Assembly (NCBI GenBank): GCA_001936135.1 | Contig: CP012822.1 | Coordinates: 372,001 to 436,000 of the forward strand | Direction: 5' to 3' | DNA: 64,000 nucleotides | From: Saccharomycopsis fibuligera x Saccharomycopsis cf. fibuligera | Lineage: Eukaryota > Ascomycota > Saccharomycetes > Ascoideales > Saccharomycopsidaceae | Part shown: positions 1 through 10,377 of the stretch, piece after piece | Layout of the letters: each line of letters starts with the position of its first letter | Position numbering within the stretch: the first letter of the stretch is position 1 | Notes under the pieces: model-generated | What the model was told of the DNA's origin: nothing | Database searches by the model: none | What the model saw: the letters and a program-made list of their open reading frames with translations, nothing else | Position numbers and translations under genes: made by a program

Positions 1-61
1 TCTCCTCCATCTTTGTGACTGATTGATGTTATTCATATATAGGATATAGTTAATAACAACA
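1..61 (+). repeat. 3' end of the 5' LTR of copy A'
   Basis: These 61 bases match the inner end of the complete A LTR at 9871-10348 in reverse complement and end in AATAACAACA, the CA terminus of that LTR. The rest of the LTR, including the region rich in heat shock elements, lies left of the window. Confidence 0.9.
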
Positions 62-3000
62 AGTGTTTTGTGATTTATTTTCAGGATATAACGTTATGTC
101 AAGTGATAGGTTTATCAAACTACAACAGGTTATGAGTTCCCCAGGTGCTCTAGCCAACTTCAGTTCAGATGAAAAATTGAAAGGTTCGGAGAACTTTCAC
201 GATTGGTTCTCCTTAGTATCAATCAAATTGAAAATGAGAGGGCTTGGTTTGTACAAGTACCTTGTCGACAATGATATCGGCGCTACTGATGAAAGCTCGG
301 ACGACTCGAGAGCCAGACTACAAATGGCTTTGGATGATATCTTGACATTGATGATTGTCAATGGTGTTACTGGTGCTGCTCTCAGAAAGGCATCCAGTTA
401 TGATGGTTCTGGTCGTGATTTGTTTATCTATTTGAAAGCCTCCTATGGTACAATGTCTGTGTTTAATGCTGTTGGTATGCTATCGGACTTCTTTGACCAC
501 AAGTGGAAGTCGAATGGCTCTAACCTCAACCTGTTGATCTCGAGCTTCGATGCATTGAATGTCTCGGTTATCAAGAATGTTACTGCTGATCTGTTTCTTA
601 CTTGCTTATTTCTTGCTGAGCTCAAACGCGCCGGCTACGGTGAAGCTGCTGTGAAGGAGATCATTACAACATACCAAGCATCTCATAATTCCATGGAAAC
701 CTTTGATGTTGAATCCGCGATGGATCTCGCGAGAGAATTGATTAAGGAAGACCCAAAGTCTACCGTTACTACTACTGAAACTGCTCTTGTCACTAGAAAG
801 GCCAATAATGGTCAATGCTACAACTGTGGCAAGATAGGTCATTATGCAAGGGACTGTCGTCAACAGCCAAAGGATGAATTTAATGAGAAAATTCGAAAGC
901 CAAAGAAAAATGGAAAACTGACTGGTAGTGCGTGGTTTGCATATTTAGGGCACGAGTCAAAGAGATCTGATTTGTTCTTCGATAGTGGTGCTTCCAGCCA
1001 CATTATTTGTGACAGAGACTTGTTTACTGAGTTACATGACTACAGCGGCGAGATTAATGGTATTGGTGGCAACAGTTTGAAGATCGTTGGGTGCGGCACC
1101 GCATCTATCAAGCTACCAACCGGTGAGGATGTCAGCTTGTTAAATGCTCTATATGCACCCGAGGCTACCGCTAATTTACTATCAATTTCAAAGGCAACTG
1201 GTAATGGAGCAAAACTATTGTTTGAAGATGAATGCATCAAGTTGTACCCCTCGATGGATATTGTGGGTATCAAAGACAGGCTCTCACATGGCTTGTACAG
1301 AGTGGGCTCTCCAAGTGACAAGCACTTTGCTTACAAAGCTGCCCCTGGCATTGCGGTTGATAGGAAAGATTTGTGGCATCAAAGATTGGGCCATCCTAGC
1401 TTTGGTGTGTTCCGTGCGATTAACAAACAGTTTGGTTTGTGCGGTGATATTACAGAAGATATGAATGTGGAAGTGTGTGAACTGTGTGCATTAGGCAAGG
1501 CGGTTACAAGAAAACCAAAGCATGGATGGTCAAAGCCACAACAGCCATTGCAGCTACTTCATATGGATGTGTGCGGGCCATTCAACTATGGATCGGTTGA
1601 TGGCTCTCTCTACTTTCTTACAATCGTTGATGCCTATACTCGTTTCACCCATATCAAGTGCTTGAAAAGGAATCTGACTGCACTGATGCGATTATTGATT
1701 TTGTGAAATACAGTGAGACCAATTTCAAGAGTCAAGGCAGAAACTACGTGTGTGGAGCTATCAGAACTGATAACGGCGGGGAGTTTGTGAACAACAAGTT
1801 GCACGCGTTCATGAAGGAGCGTGGAATTCGCCATGAGCTAACTGTCCCGCATCATTCCTATCAGAATGGTGTTGCTGAGAGGATGCATCGCACCATTCAG
1901 GAGAAGGCGCGAACTCTCATGTTGCACTCTGCTGCGCCGGTTCAGTTCTGGCCCGAAGCTGTTGCAACTGCTGCGTACTTGATCAATCGCAGCCCAACAA
2001 GAGTGCTTGGCAATGATATACCGTTCACCAAGTGGTACGACATGGAACCACTGCTTGATCATTTGAGAACCTTTGGATGCATTGGATATTGTGTTGTGCC
2101 AGCTGCATTGAGACATGGCAAGCTAAGTGCAACTTCGAAGAAGTGTGCCATGATGGGCTACGACAGAGATCACAAAGCATACAGGATGTATGATTCTGAT
2201 GCCGGGCAGATAGTTGTCTCGGCACAAGTAACGTTTGATGAACAACATTCGTTTTTCAAGTGGGCTACCCCTGCGCCTATGGCTGACAATGTGTCTACTA
2301 CCACCTACGGGTCTGTCGCTGCGCCAGGCATTTCACCGGTTACTGCTGTACAGGATGAGGACCTTATCCAGCCGATGTGACAGCCGCTGATACTGCTGGC
2401 ACTGGCGAAGATGAAAGCACTGCTGAAGACGACACTGACGTACACGTTGACAATAGTGACGATGATGTCCCCTCGGATACTGGCAAAGATGGCTTCCTGC
2501 CGGTACAAGTGAAACGGAAGAGACCCAGACCAAAAACTCATGTTGCTCCAAGACTTTAATAACCAGAAACCCGTTCGACGTTCTTGAAGAGGTCCACGAT
2601 GAATATGAAGCCTCGTCCTCCAGTTCCGATTCAGAGAGGGAATTGCCTAAACCAGAGACAAAAGTTAGAAAAGTTGCCACCGGCGACATTATCCCGTTTG
2701 TTCCGCATGGGTCCACTGGCGAAAGCGCCGTGGTTCCATTGCTCACTCCAAAGATTGAACCAACTGTTGAGGAGGTCGACGATGATGAAGATACTAGTGA
2801 ATCAGAACTGAGTGACTCGCAGAGGCTATTGGGCTACGAAGCAAACCTTGCTGCTACTTGTTACATGGCTGGCAGTGCAGTCACCGAGAATGTGCCAATG
2901 AGTTACAAAAGTGCAATGCAGACCGACGAACGGGATCAGTGGAAGGAAGCGTGTGAAAAAGAAATCGAAGCACACAAGACAATAGCACCTATGAGTTGGT

Positions 3001-4221
3001 GACTTTGCCGGAAGGGCGAAAGCCAATCACCTGCAAGTGGGTGTTCACAATCAAGGATGGTGGCTTACACAAGGCAAGATTAGTTGCTCGTGGGTTTCGC
3101 AATTGAAAGGTATCGACTACAATGAAACGTTTGCTCCCGTTGTTCGTTACGAGTCCATCCGAATTATGTTGGCTGTCGCTGCTCTGAAAGGATTACAGGT
3201 TCATCAGATGGATGTGAAGACTGCGTTCTTGAATGGTGAGCTTGAGGAAGAATTATACATGACACAACCAGAAGGCTATGTTGCAAAGGGCAATGAAGAT
3301 AAAGTGCTCAGATTGAAGAAGAGCTTGTATGGTTTGAAACAGGCTCCTCTTGTGTGGAATGACAAGATCAACGGCGTCTTGGCAAAGCTAGGCTTCAGAC
3401 GGAATCAAGCTGAGTATTGCCTATACACTCGCAAAAGTGAAAAGTCCTTTGTGATGGTTGCGCTATATGTGGATGATTTGCTTATTGCTGGTAGCACCAA
3501 GGAAGCAATAGACATTGTGAAACAGAGCTAATGAATGAGTTTAAAATGAAAGACTTGGGTGTACAAAGAAGTTCCTAGGTATGAACATTGAGCAGACAGA
3601 GAGTGGGATCAAGTTGAGTCTTCGAGACTACATTCAGTCGTTGCTTAGCGAGTTTGGAATGCAAGACTGTCACAGTGAACCCACACCAGCAGTTGTCGGA
3701 CAGACTTGACGAGCGCGGACACAGGCAGTAAAGACTGTGATGCTACTAGGTACAGATCCATTATTGGAAAGCTTTGTTTGCTGCTAATACGGTCAGAGCA
3801 GACATAAGCTACGTTGTTGGTGTATTGTCGAGATACCTCAAAGAGCCAAGGAGGTCACCTTCGTGCTGCGAAACGAGTACTAAGATATTTGAAAGGCACA
3901 GCAGATGTTGGTTTATTTTATCAAAGCCACAACCAGACAACTCGCTTACAGGGCTACTGTGATGCAGACTGGGCAAACGACAAGGCTACGAGGAAGTCCA
4001 CCACCGGTTTTGTGTTCAAATATGCTGGTGGTGCAATAACTTGGAGATCGAAGAGCAGCCAACGGTTGCATTGTCTACTGCTGAAGCAGAGTATATGGCA
4101 TTGTGTGAGGGTGCCAAAGAAGGCTTATGGCTAAGGCAGTTGTTCAACGAGTTTGGCATGCAATTGAGTCTGTCAAGATGTACGACGACAACCAGAGCTG
4201 CATTGAAATAGCCAAAACACC
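1..4221 (+). mobile_element. Copia-type LTR retrotransposon, family A, copy A' (right end in gap)
   Basis: A plus-strand Ty1/copia element. It begins inside the 3' end of its 5' LTR (positions 1-61) and runs into the scaffold gap. Parts in order: Gag from about position 96, a CCHC zinc knuckle (CYNCGKIGHYARDC), a protease with DSGAS, the GAG-pre-integrase box around HQRLGHP, integrase, reverse transcriptase with YVDD, and RNase H. Gag and Pol share one frame, as in Ty5. The copy is nearly identical to copy A at 5222-10348 but inverted. It is broken, with roughly ten breaks. It lies next to a gap, so some of these may be sequence-quality artefacts. Very young by its similarity to A. Confidence 0.93.
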
Positions 4222-5221
4222 NNNNNNNNNNNNNNNNNNNNNNNNNNNNNNNNNNNNNNNNNNNNNNNNNNNNNNNNNNNNNNNNNNNNNNNNNNNNNNN
4301 NNNNNNNNNNNNNNNNNNNNNNNNNNNNNNNNNNNNNNNNNNNNNNNNNNNNNNNNNNNNNNNNNNNNNNNNNNNNNNNNNNNNNNNNNNNNNNNNNNNN
4401 NNNNNNNNNNNNNNNNNNNNNNNNNNNNNNNNNNNNNNNNNNNNNNNNNNNNNNNNNNNNNNNNNNNNNNNNNNNNNNNNNNNNNNNNNNNNNNNNNNNN
4501 NNNNNNNNNNNNNNNNNNNNNNNNNNNNNNNNNNNNNNNNNNNNNNNNNNNNNNNNNNNNNNNNNNNNNNNNNNNNNNNNNNNNNNNNNNNNNNNNNNNN
4601 NNNNNNNNNNNNNNNNNNNNNNNNNNNNNNNNNNNNNNNNNNNNNNNNNNNNNNNNNNNNNNNNNNNNNNNNNNNNNNNNNNNNNNNNNNNNNNNNNNNN
4701 NNNNNNNNNNNNNNNNNNNNNNNNNNNNNNNNNNNNNNNNNNNNNNNNNNNNNNNNNNNNNNNNNNNNNNNNNNNNNNNNNNNNNNNNNNNNNNNNNNNN
4801 NNNNNNNNNNNNNNNNNNNNNNNNNNNNNNNNNNNNNNNNNNNNNNNNNNNNNNNNNNNNNNNNNNNNNNNNNNNNNNNNNNNNNNNNNNNNNNNNNNNN
4901 NNNNNNNNNNNNNNNNNNNNNNNNNNNNNNNNNNNNNNNNNNNNNNNNNNNNNNNNNNNNNNNNNNNNNNNNNNNNNNNNNNNNNNNNNNNNNNNNNNNN
5001 NNNNNNNNNNNNNNNNNNNNNNNNNNNNNNNNNNNNNNNNNNNNNNNNNNNNNNNNNNNNNNNNNNNNNNNNNNNNNNNNNNNNNNNNNNNNNNNNNNNN
5101 NNNNNNNNNNNNNNNNNNNNNNNNNNNNNNNNNNNNNNNNNNNNNNNNNNNNNNNNNNNNNNNNNNNNNNNNNNNNNNNNNNNNNNNNNNNNNNNNNNNN
5201 NNNNNNNNNNNNNNNNNNNNN
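4222..5221. other. Assembly gap of exactly 1000 N
   Basis: Exactly 1000 N, a conventional placeholder for a gap of unknown size. The true content should include the 3' end of A', its 3' LTR and the outer end of the 3' LTR of copy A. It may also hold left halves of the elements that A is nested in. Confidence 0.98.
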
Positions 5222-5516
5222 ATCATGGAACTTCTTGGAACATCATGGAACTTCATGGAACATATGGAACACTATGGAACTTCATGGAACATTATGGAAC
5301 TTCATGGAACATTATGGAACTTCATGGAAGATTCTAGAGCTTTCTCGTATATGTCTCGTATATTATGCAACCTTCTAGAATGTTCTCGAACAATCTCGTA
5401 TTTTCTCGTATATCGTGGAACATTCTAGAACAGCATCGAATCCTCTGGAAACTCATGGAATATTCTAGAACTTTCTAGAAGCAACTGGATCTATCTTTGA
5501 ATTATTACTCACAACA
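5222..5516 (-). repeat. 3' LTR of copy A, partial
   Basis: Matches positions about 10056-10348 of the complete A LTR, including the 10-bp GAA repeat and the perfect heat shock elements. It ends at TCACAACA next to the polypurine tract; the other end is lost in the gap. Confidence 0.92.
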
Positions 5517-5672
5517 CTCTCTCTTAATCAAAGTCTCGCATCCCACAATAACCACGTAGTAGTTGGAACTGGTCGGCCGGTATGGCTTTGGTAAAGATAT
5601 CGGCAACCATGACTCCAGTTGATAAGTACTCTAATTGAATTCGGCCCTTGGCAATATGGTCCCTGATGAAAT

Positions 5673-8600
5673 TCAACCTGATGTCAATGTGCTTCGTTCT
5701 GTGATGGGAGTAGGGTGTTTGCAGCTCTGGTTGTCGTCGTACATCTTGACAGACTCAATTGCAATGCCAAACTCGTTGAACAACTGCCTTAGCCATAAGC
5801 CTTCTTTGGCACCCTCACACAATGCCATATACTCTGCTTCAGCAGTAGACAATGCAACCGTTGGCTGCTTCTTCGATCTCCAAGTTATTGCACCACCAGC
5901 ATATTTGAACACAAAACCGGTGGTGGACTTCCTCGTAGCCTTGTCGTTGCCCAGTCTGCATCACAGTAGCCCTGTAAGCGAGTTGTCTGGTTGTGGCTTT
6001 GATAAAATAACCAACATCTGCTGTGCCTTTCAAATATCTTAGTACTCGTTTCGCAGCACGAAGGTGGACCTCCTTGGGCTCTTTGAGGTATCTCGACAAT
6101 ACACCAACAACGTAGCTTATGTCTGCTCTGACCGTATTAGCAGCAAACAAGAGCTTTCCATAATGGATCTGTACCTAGTAGCATCACAGTCTTTACTGCC
6201 TGTGTCCGCGCTCGTCAAGTCCTGTCCGACAACTGCTGGTGTGGGTTCACTGTGACAGTCTTGCATTCCAAACTCGCTAAGCAACGACTGAATGTAGTCT
6301 CGAAGACTCAACTTGATCCCACTCTCTGTCTGCTCAATGTTCATACCTAGGAACTTCTTTGTAGCACCCAAGTCTTTCATTTTAAACTCATTCATTAGCT
6401 CTGTTTTCACAATGTCTATTGCTTCCTTGGTGCTACCAGCAATAAGCAAATCATCCACATATAGCGCAACCATCACAAAGGACTTTTCACTTTTGCGAGT
6501 GTATAGGCAATACTCAGCTTGATTCCGTCTGAAGCCTAGCTTTGCCAAGACGCCGTTGATCTTGTCATTCCACACAAGAGGAGCCTGTTTCAAACCATAC
6601 AAGCTCTTCTTCAATCTGAGCACTTTATCTTCATTGCCCTTTGCAACATAGCCTTCTGGTTGTGTCATGTATAATTCTTCCTCAAGCTCACCATTCAAGA
6701 ACGCAGTCTTCACATCCATCTGATGAACCTGTAATCCTTTCAGAGCAGCGACAGCCAACATAATTCGGATGGACTCGTAACGAACAACGGGAGCAAACGT
6801 TTCATTGTAGTCGATACCTTTCAATTGCGAGAACCCACGAGCAACTAATCTTGCCTTGTGTAAGCCACCATCCTTGATTGTGAACACCCACTTGCAGGTG
6901 ATTGGCTTTCGCCCTTCCGGCAAAGTCACCAACTCATAGGTGCTATTGTCTTTGTGTGCTTCGATTTCTTTTTCACACGCTTCCTTCCACTGATCCCGTT
7001 CGTCGGTCTGCATTGCACTTTTGTAACTCATTGGCACATTCTCGGTGACTGCACTGCCAGCCATGTAACAAGTAGCAGCAAGGTTTGCTTCGTAGCCCAA
7101 TAGCCTCTGCGAGTCACTCAGTTCTGATTCACTAGTATCTTCATCATCGTCGACCTCCTCAACAGTTGGTTCAATCTTTGGAGTGAGCAATGGAACCACG
7201 GCGCTTTCGCCAGTGGACCCATGCGGAACAAACGGGATAATGTCGCCGGTGGCAACTTTTCTAACTTTTGTCTCTGGTTTAGGCAATTCCCTCTCTGAAT
7301 CGGAACTGGAGGACGAGGCTTCATATTCATCGTGGACCTCTTCAAGAACGTCGAACGGGTTTCTGGTTATTAAAGTCTTTGGAGCAACATGAGTTTTTGG
7401 TCTGGGTCTCTTCCGTTTCACTTGTACCGGCAGGAAGCCATCTTTGCCAGTATCCGAGGGGACATCATCGTCACTATTGTCAACGTGTACGTCAGTGTCG
7501 TCTTCAGCAGTGCTTTCATCTTCGCCAGTGCCAGCAGTATCAGCGGCTGTCACATCGGCTGGGATAAGGTCCTCATCCTGTACAGCAGTAACCGGTGAAA
7601 TGCCTGGCGCAGCGACAGACCCGTAGGTGGTAGTAGACACATTGTCAGCCATAGGCGCAGGGGTAGCCCACTTGAAAAACGAATGTTGTTCATCAAACGT
7701 TACTTGTGCCGAGACAACTATCTGCCCGGCATCAGAATCATACATCCTGTATGCTTTGTGATCTCTGTCGTAGCCCATCATGGCACACTTCTTCGAAGTT
7801 GCACTTAGCTTGCCATGTCTCAATGCAGCTGGCACAACACAATATCCAATGCATCCAAAGGTTCTCAAATGATCAAGCAGTGGTTCCATGTCGTACCACT
7901 TGGTGAACGGTATATCATTGCCAAGCACTCTTGTTGGGCTGCGATTGATCAAGTACGCAGCAGTTGCAACAGCTTCGGGCCAGAACTGAACCGGCGCAGC
8001 AGAGTGCAACATGAGAGTTCGCGCCTTCTCCTGAATGGTGCGATGCATCCTCTCAGCAACACCATTCTGATAGGAATGATGCGGGACAGTTAGCTCATGG
8101 CGAATTCCACGCTCCTTCATGAACGCGTGCAACTTGTTGTTCACAAACTCCCCGCCGTTATCAGTTCTGATAGCTCCACACACGTAGTTTCTGCCTTGAC
8201 TCTTGAAATTGGTCTCACTGTATTTCACAAAATCAATAATCGCATCAGTGCAGTCAGATTTCCTTTTCAAGCACTTGATATGGGTGAAACGAGTATAGGC
8301 ATCAACGATTGTAAGAAAGTAGAGAGAGCCATCAACCGATCCATAGTTGAATGGCCCGCACACATCCATATGAAGTAGCTGCAATGGCTGTTGTGGCTTT
8401 GACCATCCATGCTTTGGTTTTCTTGTAACCGCCTTGCCTAATGCACACAGTTCACACACTTCCACATTCATATCTTCTGTAATATCACCGCACAAACCAA
8501 ACTGTTTGTTAATCGCACGGAACACACCAAAGCTAGGATGGCCCAATCTTTGATGCCACAAATCTTTCCTATCAACCGCAATGCCAGGGGCAGCTTTGTA

Positions 8601-9836
8601 AGCAAAGTGCTTGTCACTTGGAGAGCCCACTCTGTACAAGCCATGTGAGAGCCTGTCTTTGATACCCACAATATCCATCGAGGGGTACAACTTGATGCAT
8701 TCATCTTCAAACAATAGTTTTGCTCCATTACCAGTTGCCTTTGAAATTGATAGTAAATTAGCGGTAGCCTCGGGTGCATATAGAGCATTTAACAAGCTGA
8801 CATCCTCACCGGTTGGTAGCTTGATAGATGCGGTGCCGCACCCAACGATCTTCAAACTGTTGCCACCAATACCATTAATCTCGCCGCTGTAGTCATGTAA
8901 CTCAGTAAACAAGTCTCTGTCACAAATAATGTGGCTGGAAGCACCACTATCGAAGAACAAATCAGATCTCTTTGACTCGTGCCCTAAATATGCAAACCAC
9001 GCACTACCAGTCAGTTTTCCATTTTTCTTTGGCTTTCGAATTTTCTCATTAAATTCATCCTTTGGCTGTTGACGACAGTCCCTTGCATAATGACCTATCT
9101 TGCCACAGTTGTAGCATTGACCATTATTGGCCTTTCTAGTGACAAGAGCAGTTTCAGTAGTAGTAACGGTAGACTTTGGGTCTTCCTTAATCAATTCTCT
9201 CGCGAGATCCATCGCGGATTCAACATCAAAGGTTTCCATGGAATTATGAGATGCTTGGTATGTTGTAATGATCTCCTTCACAGCAGCTTCACCGTAGCCG
9301 GCGCGTTTGAGCTCAGCAAGAAATAAGCAAGTAAGAAACAGATCAGCAGTAACATTCTTGATAACCGAGACATTCAATGCATCGAAGCTCGAGATCAACA
9401 GGTTGAGGTTAGAGCCATTCGACTTCCACTTGTGGTCAAAGAAGTCCGATAGCATACCAACAGCATTAAACACAGACATTGTACCATAGGAGGCTTTCAA
9501 ATAGATAAACAAATCACGACCAGAACCATCATAACTGGATGCCTTTCTGAGAGCAGCACCAGTAACACCATTGACAATCATCAATGTCAAGATATCATCC
9601 AAAGCCATTTGTAGTCTGGCTCTCGAGTCGTCCGAGCTTTCATCAGTAGCGCCGATATCATTGTCGACAAGGTACTTGTACAAACCAAGCCCTCTCATTT
9701 TCAATTTGATTGATACTAAGGAGAACCAATCGTGAAAGTTCTCCGAACCTTTCAATTTTTCATCTGAACTGAAGTTGGCTAGAGCACCTGGGGAACTCAT
9801 AACCTGTTGTAGTTTGATAAACCTATCACTTGACAT
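5673..9836 (-). pseudogene. Gag-Pol of retrotransposon A
   Basis: One long Gag-Pol frame that is not fully open. The probable start is the ATG at 9836 (protein begins MSSDRF); an in-frame ATG eleven codons upstream is possible. Domains in order: Gag (about residues 1-240), zinc knuckle CYNCGKIGHYARDC, protease core FFDSGASSH, GAG-pre-integrase (LWHQRLGHP), integrase with the D, DNGGEF and final E region, an acidic spacer, reverse transcriptase (MDVKTAFLNG, YGLKQAP, YVDD), and RNase H ending in the TAEAEYMAL region. The single-frame layout resembles Ty5 and plant copia rather than Ty1. Broken in a few places. Confidence 0.9.
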
Positions 9837-9938
9837 AACGTTATATCCTGAAAATGAATCACAAAACACTTGTTGTTATTAACTATATCCTATATATGAA
9901 TAACATCAATCAGTCACAAAGATGGAGGAGACGCCCCT

Positions 9939-9947
9939 TATTTATAG
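9939..9947 (-). promoter_or_regulatory. TATA box of LTR A
   Basis: CTATAAATA on the minus strand, inside the LTR between the heat-shock-element region and the Gag start. The first upstream perfect heat shock element begins about 50 bp away, a usual activator-to-TATA distance in yeast. The assignment rests on sequence and position only. Confidence 0.7.
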
Positions 9948-9998
9948 TCAGTCAGGGTGGCTGTGCCGGGACTGATGCATGACTAGTGTGGCCACATA

Positions 9999-10312
9999 GA
10001 ATCTTCTAGAATATTCCGGAACTGCACGGATATGCACGGAAATGTATGGAACATCATGGAACTTCTTGGAACATCATGGAACTTCATGGAACACTATGGA
10101 ACACTATGGAACTTCATGGAACATTATGGAACTTCATGGAACATTATGGAACTTCATGGAAGATTCTAGAGCTTTCTCGTATATGTCTCGTATATTATGC
10201 AACCTTCTAGAATGTTCTCGAACAATCTCGTATTTTCTCGTATATCGTGGAACATTCTAGAACAGCATCGAATCCTCTGGAAACTCATGGAATATTCTAG
10301 AACTTTCTAGAA
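9999..10312 (-). promoter_or_regulatory. Dense heat shock element (HSF-binding) array in LTR A
   Basis: The canonical Hsf1 site is alternating GAA and TTC units two bases apart. Perfect runs seen: five units at 9999-10021, four at 10205-10222, three at 10250-10262 and five at 10290-10312, plus a near-perfect run at 10159-10176. Between them (10018-10161) GAA recurs every 10 bp in 14 of 15 positions, matching the known step-type element, which has units in one direction at 10-bp spacing. The 5222-5516 LTR carries the same arrangement. All of it lies upstream of the TATA box. That it is heat-responsive is inference. Confidence 0.78.
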
Positions 10313-10377
10313 GCAACTGGATCTATCTTTGAATTATTACTCACAACAGAACCGTTGTCAACTCTCCTGCTACGGAT

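Larger units (their letters stand above)
5222..10348 (-). mobile_element. Copia-type LTR retrotransposon, family A, copy A (left LTR cut by gap)
   Basis: A minus-strand element with a complete 5' LTR at 9871-10348 and a 3' LTR that runs into the gap (5222-5516). The purine tract AAGAGAGAG precedes the 3' LTR on the element strand. Gag and Pol form one frame. The right LTR end (CACAACA) abuts integrase-region sequence of a B element at 10349, so A inserted into B1. The copy is broken, with only a few breaks, and is almost identical to A'. It is the youngest layer of the nested stack. Confidence 0.93.
9871..10348 (-). repeat. 5' LTR of copy A (478 bp)
   Basis: A TG...CA bounded LTR. On the element strand it starts TGTTGTGAGTAAT at 10348 and ends AATAACAACA at 9871. 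A TATA box (CTATAAATA) lies at 9939-9947. About 310 bp upstream of it is filled with GAA/TTC heat shock elements, described as a separate entry. Confidence 0.93.

Noticed and set aside
9841-9870. Primer-binding sites of families A, C and D
   Set aside because: The bases inside these LTRs could not be matched to a tRNA with confidence; only family B gave a clear match.
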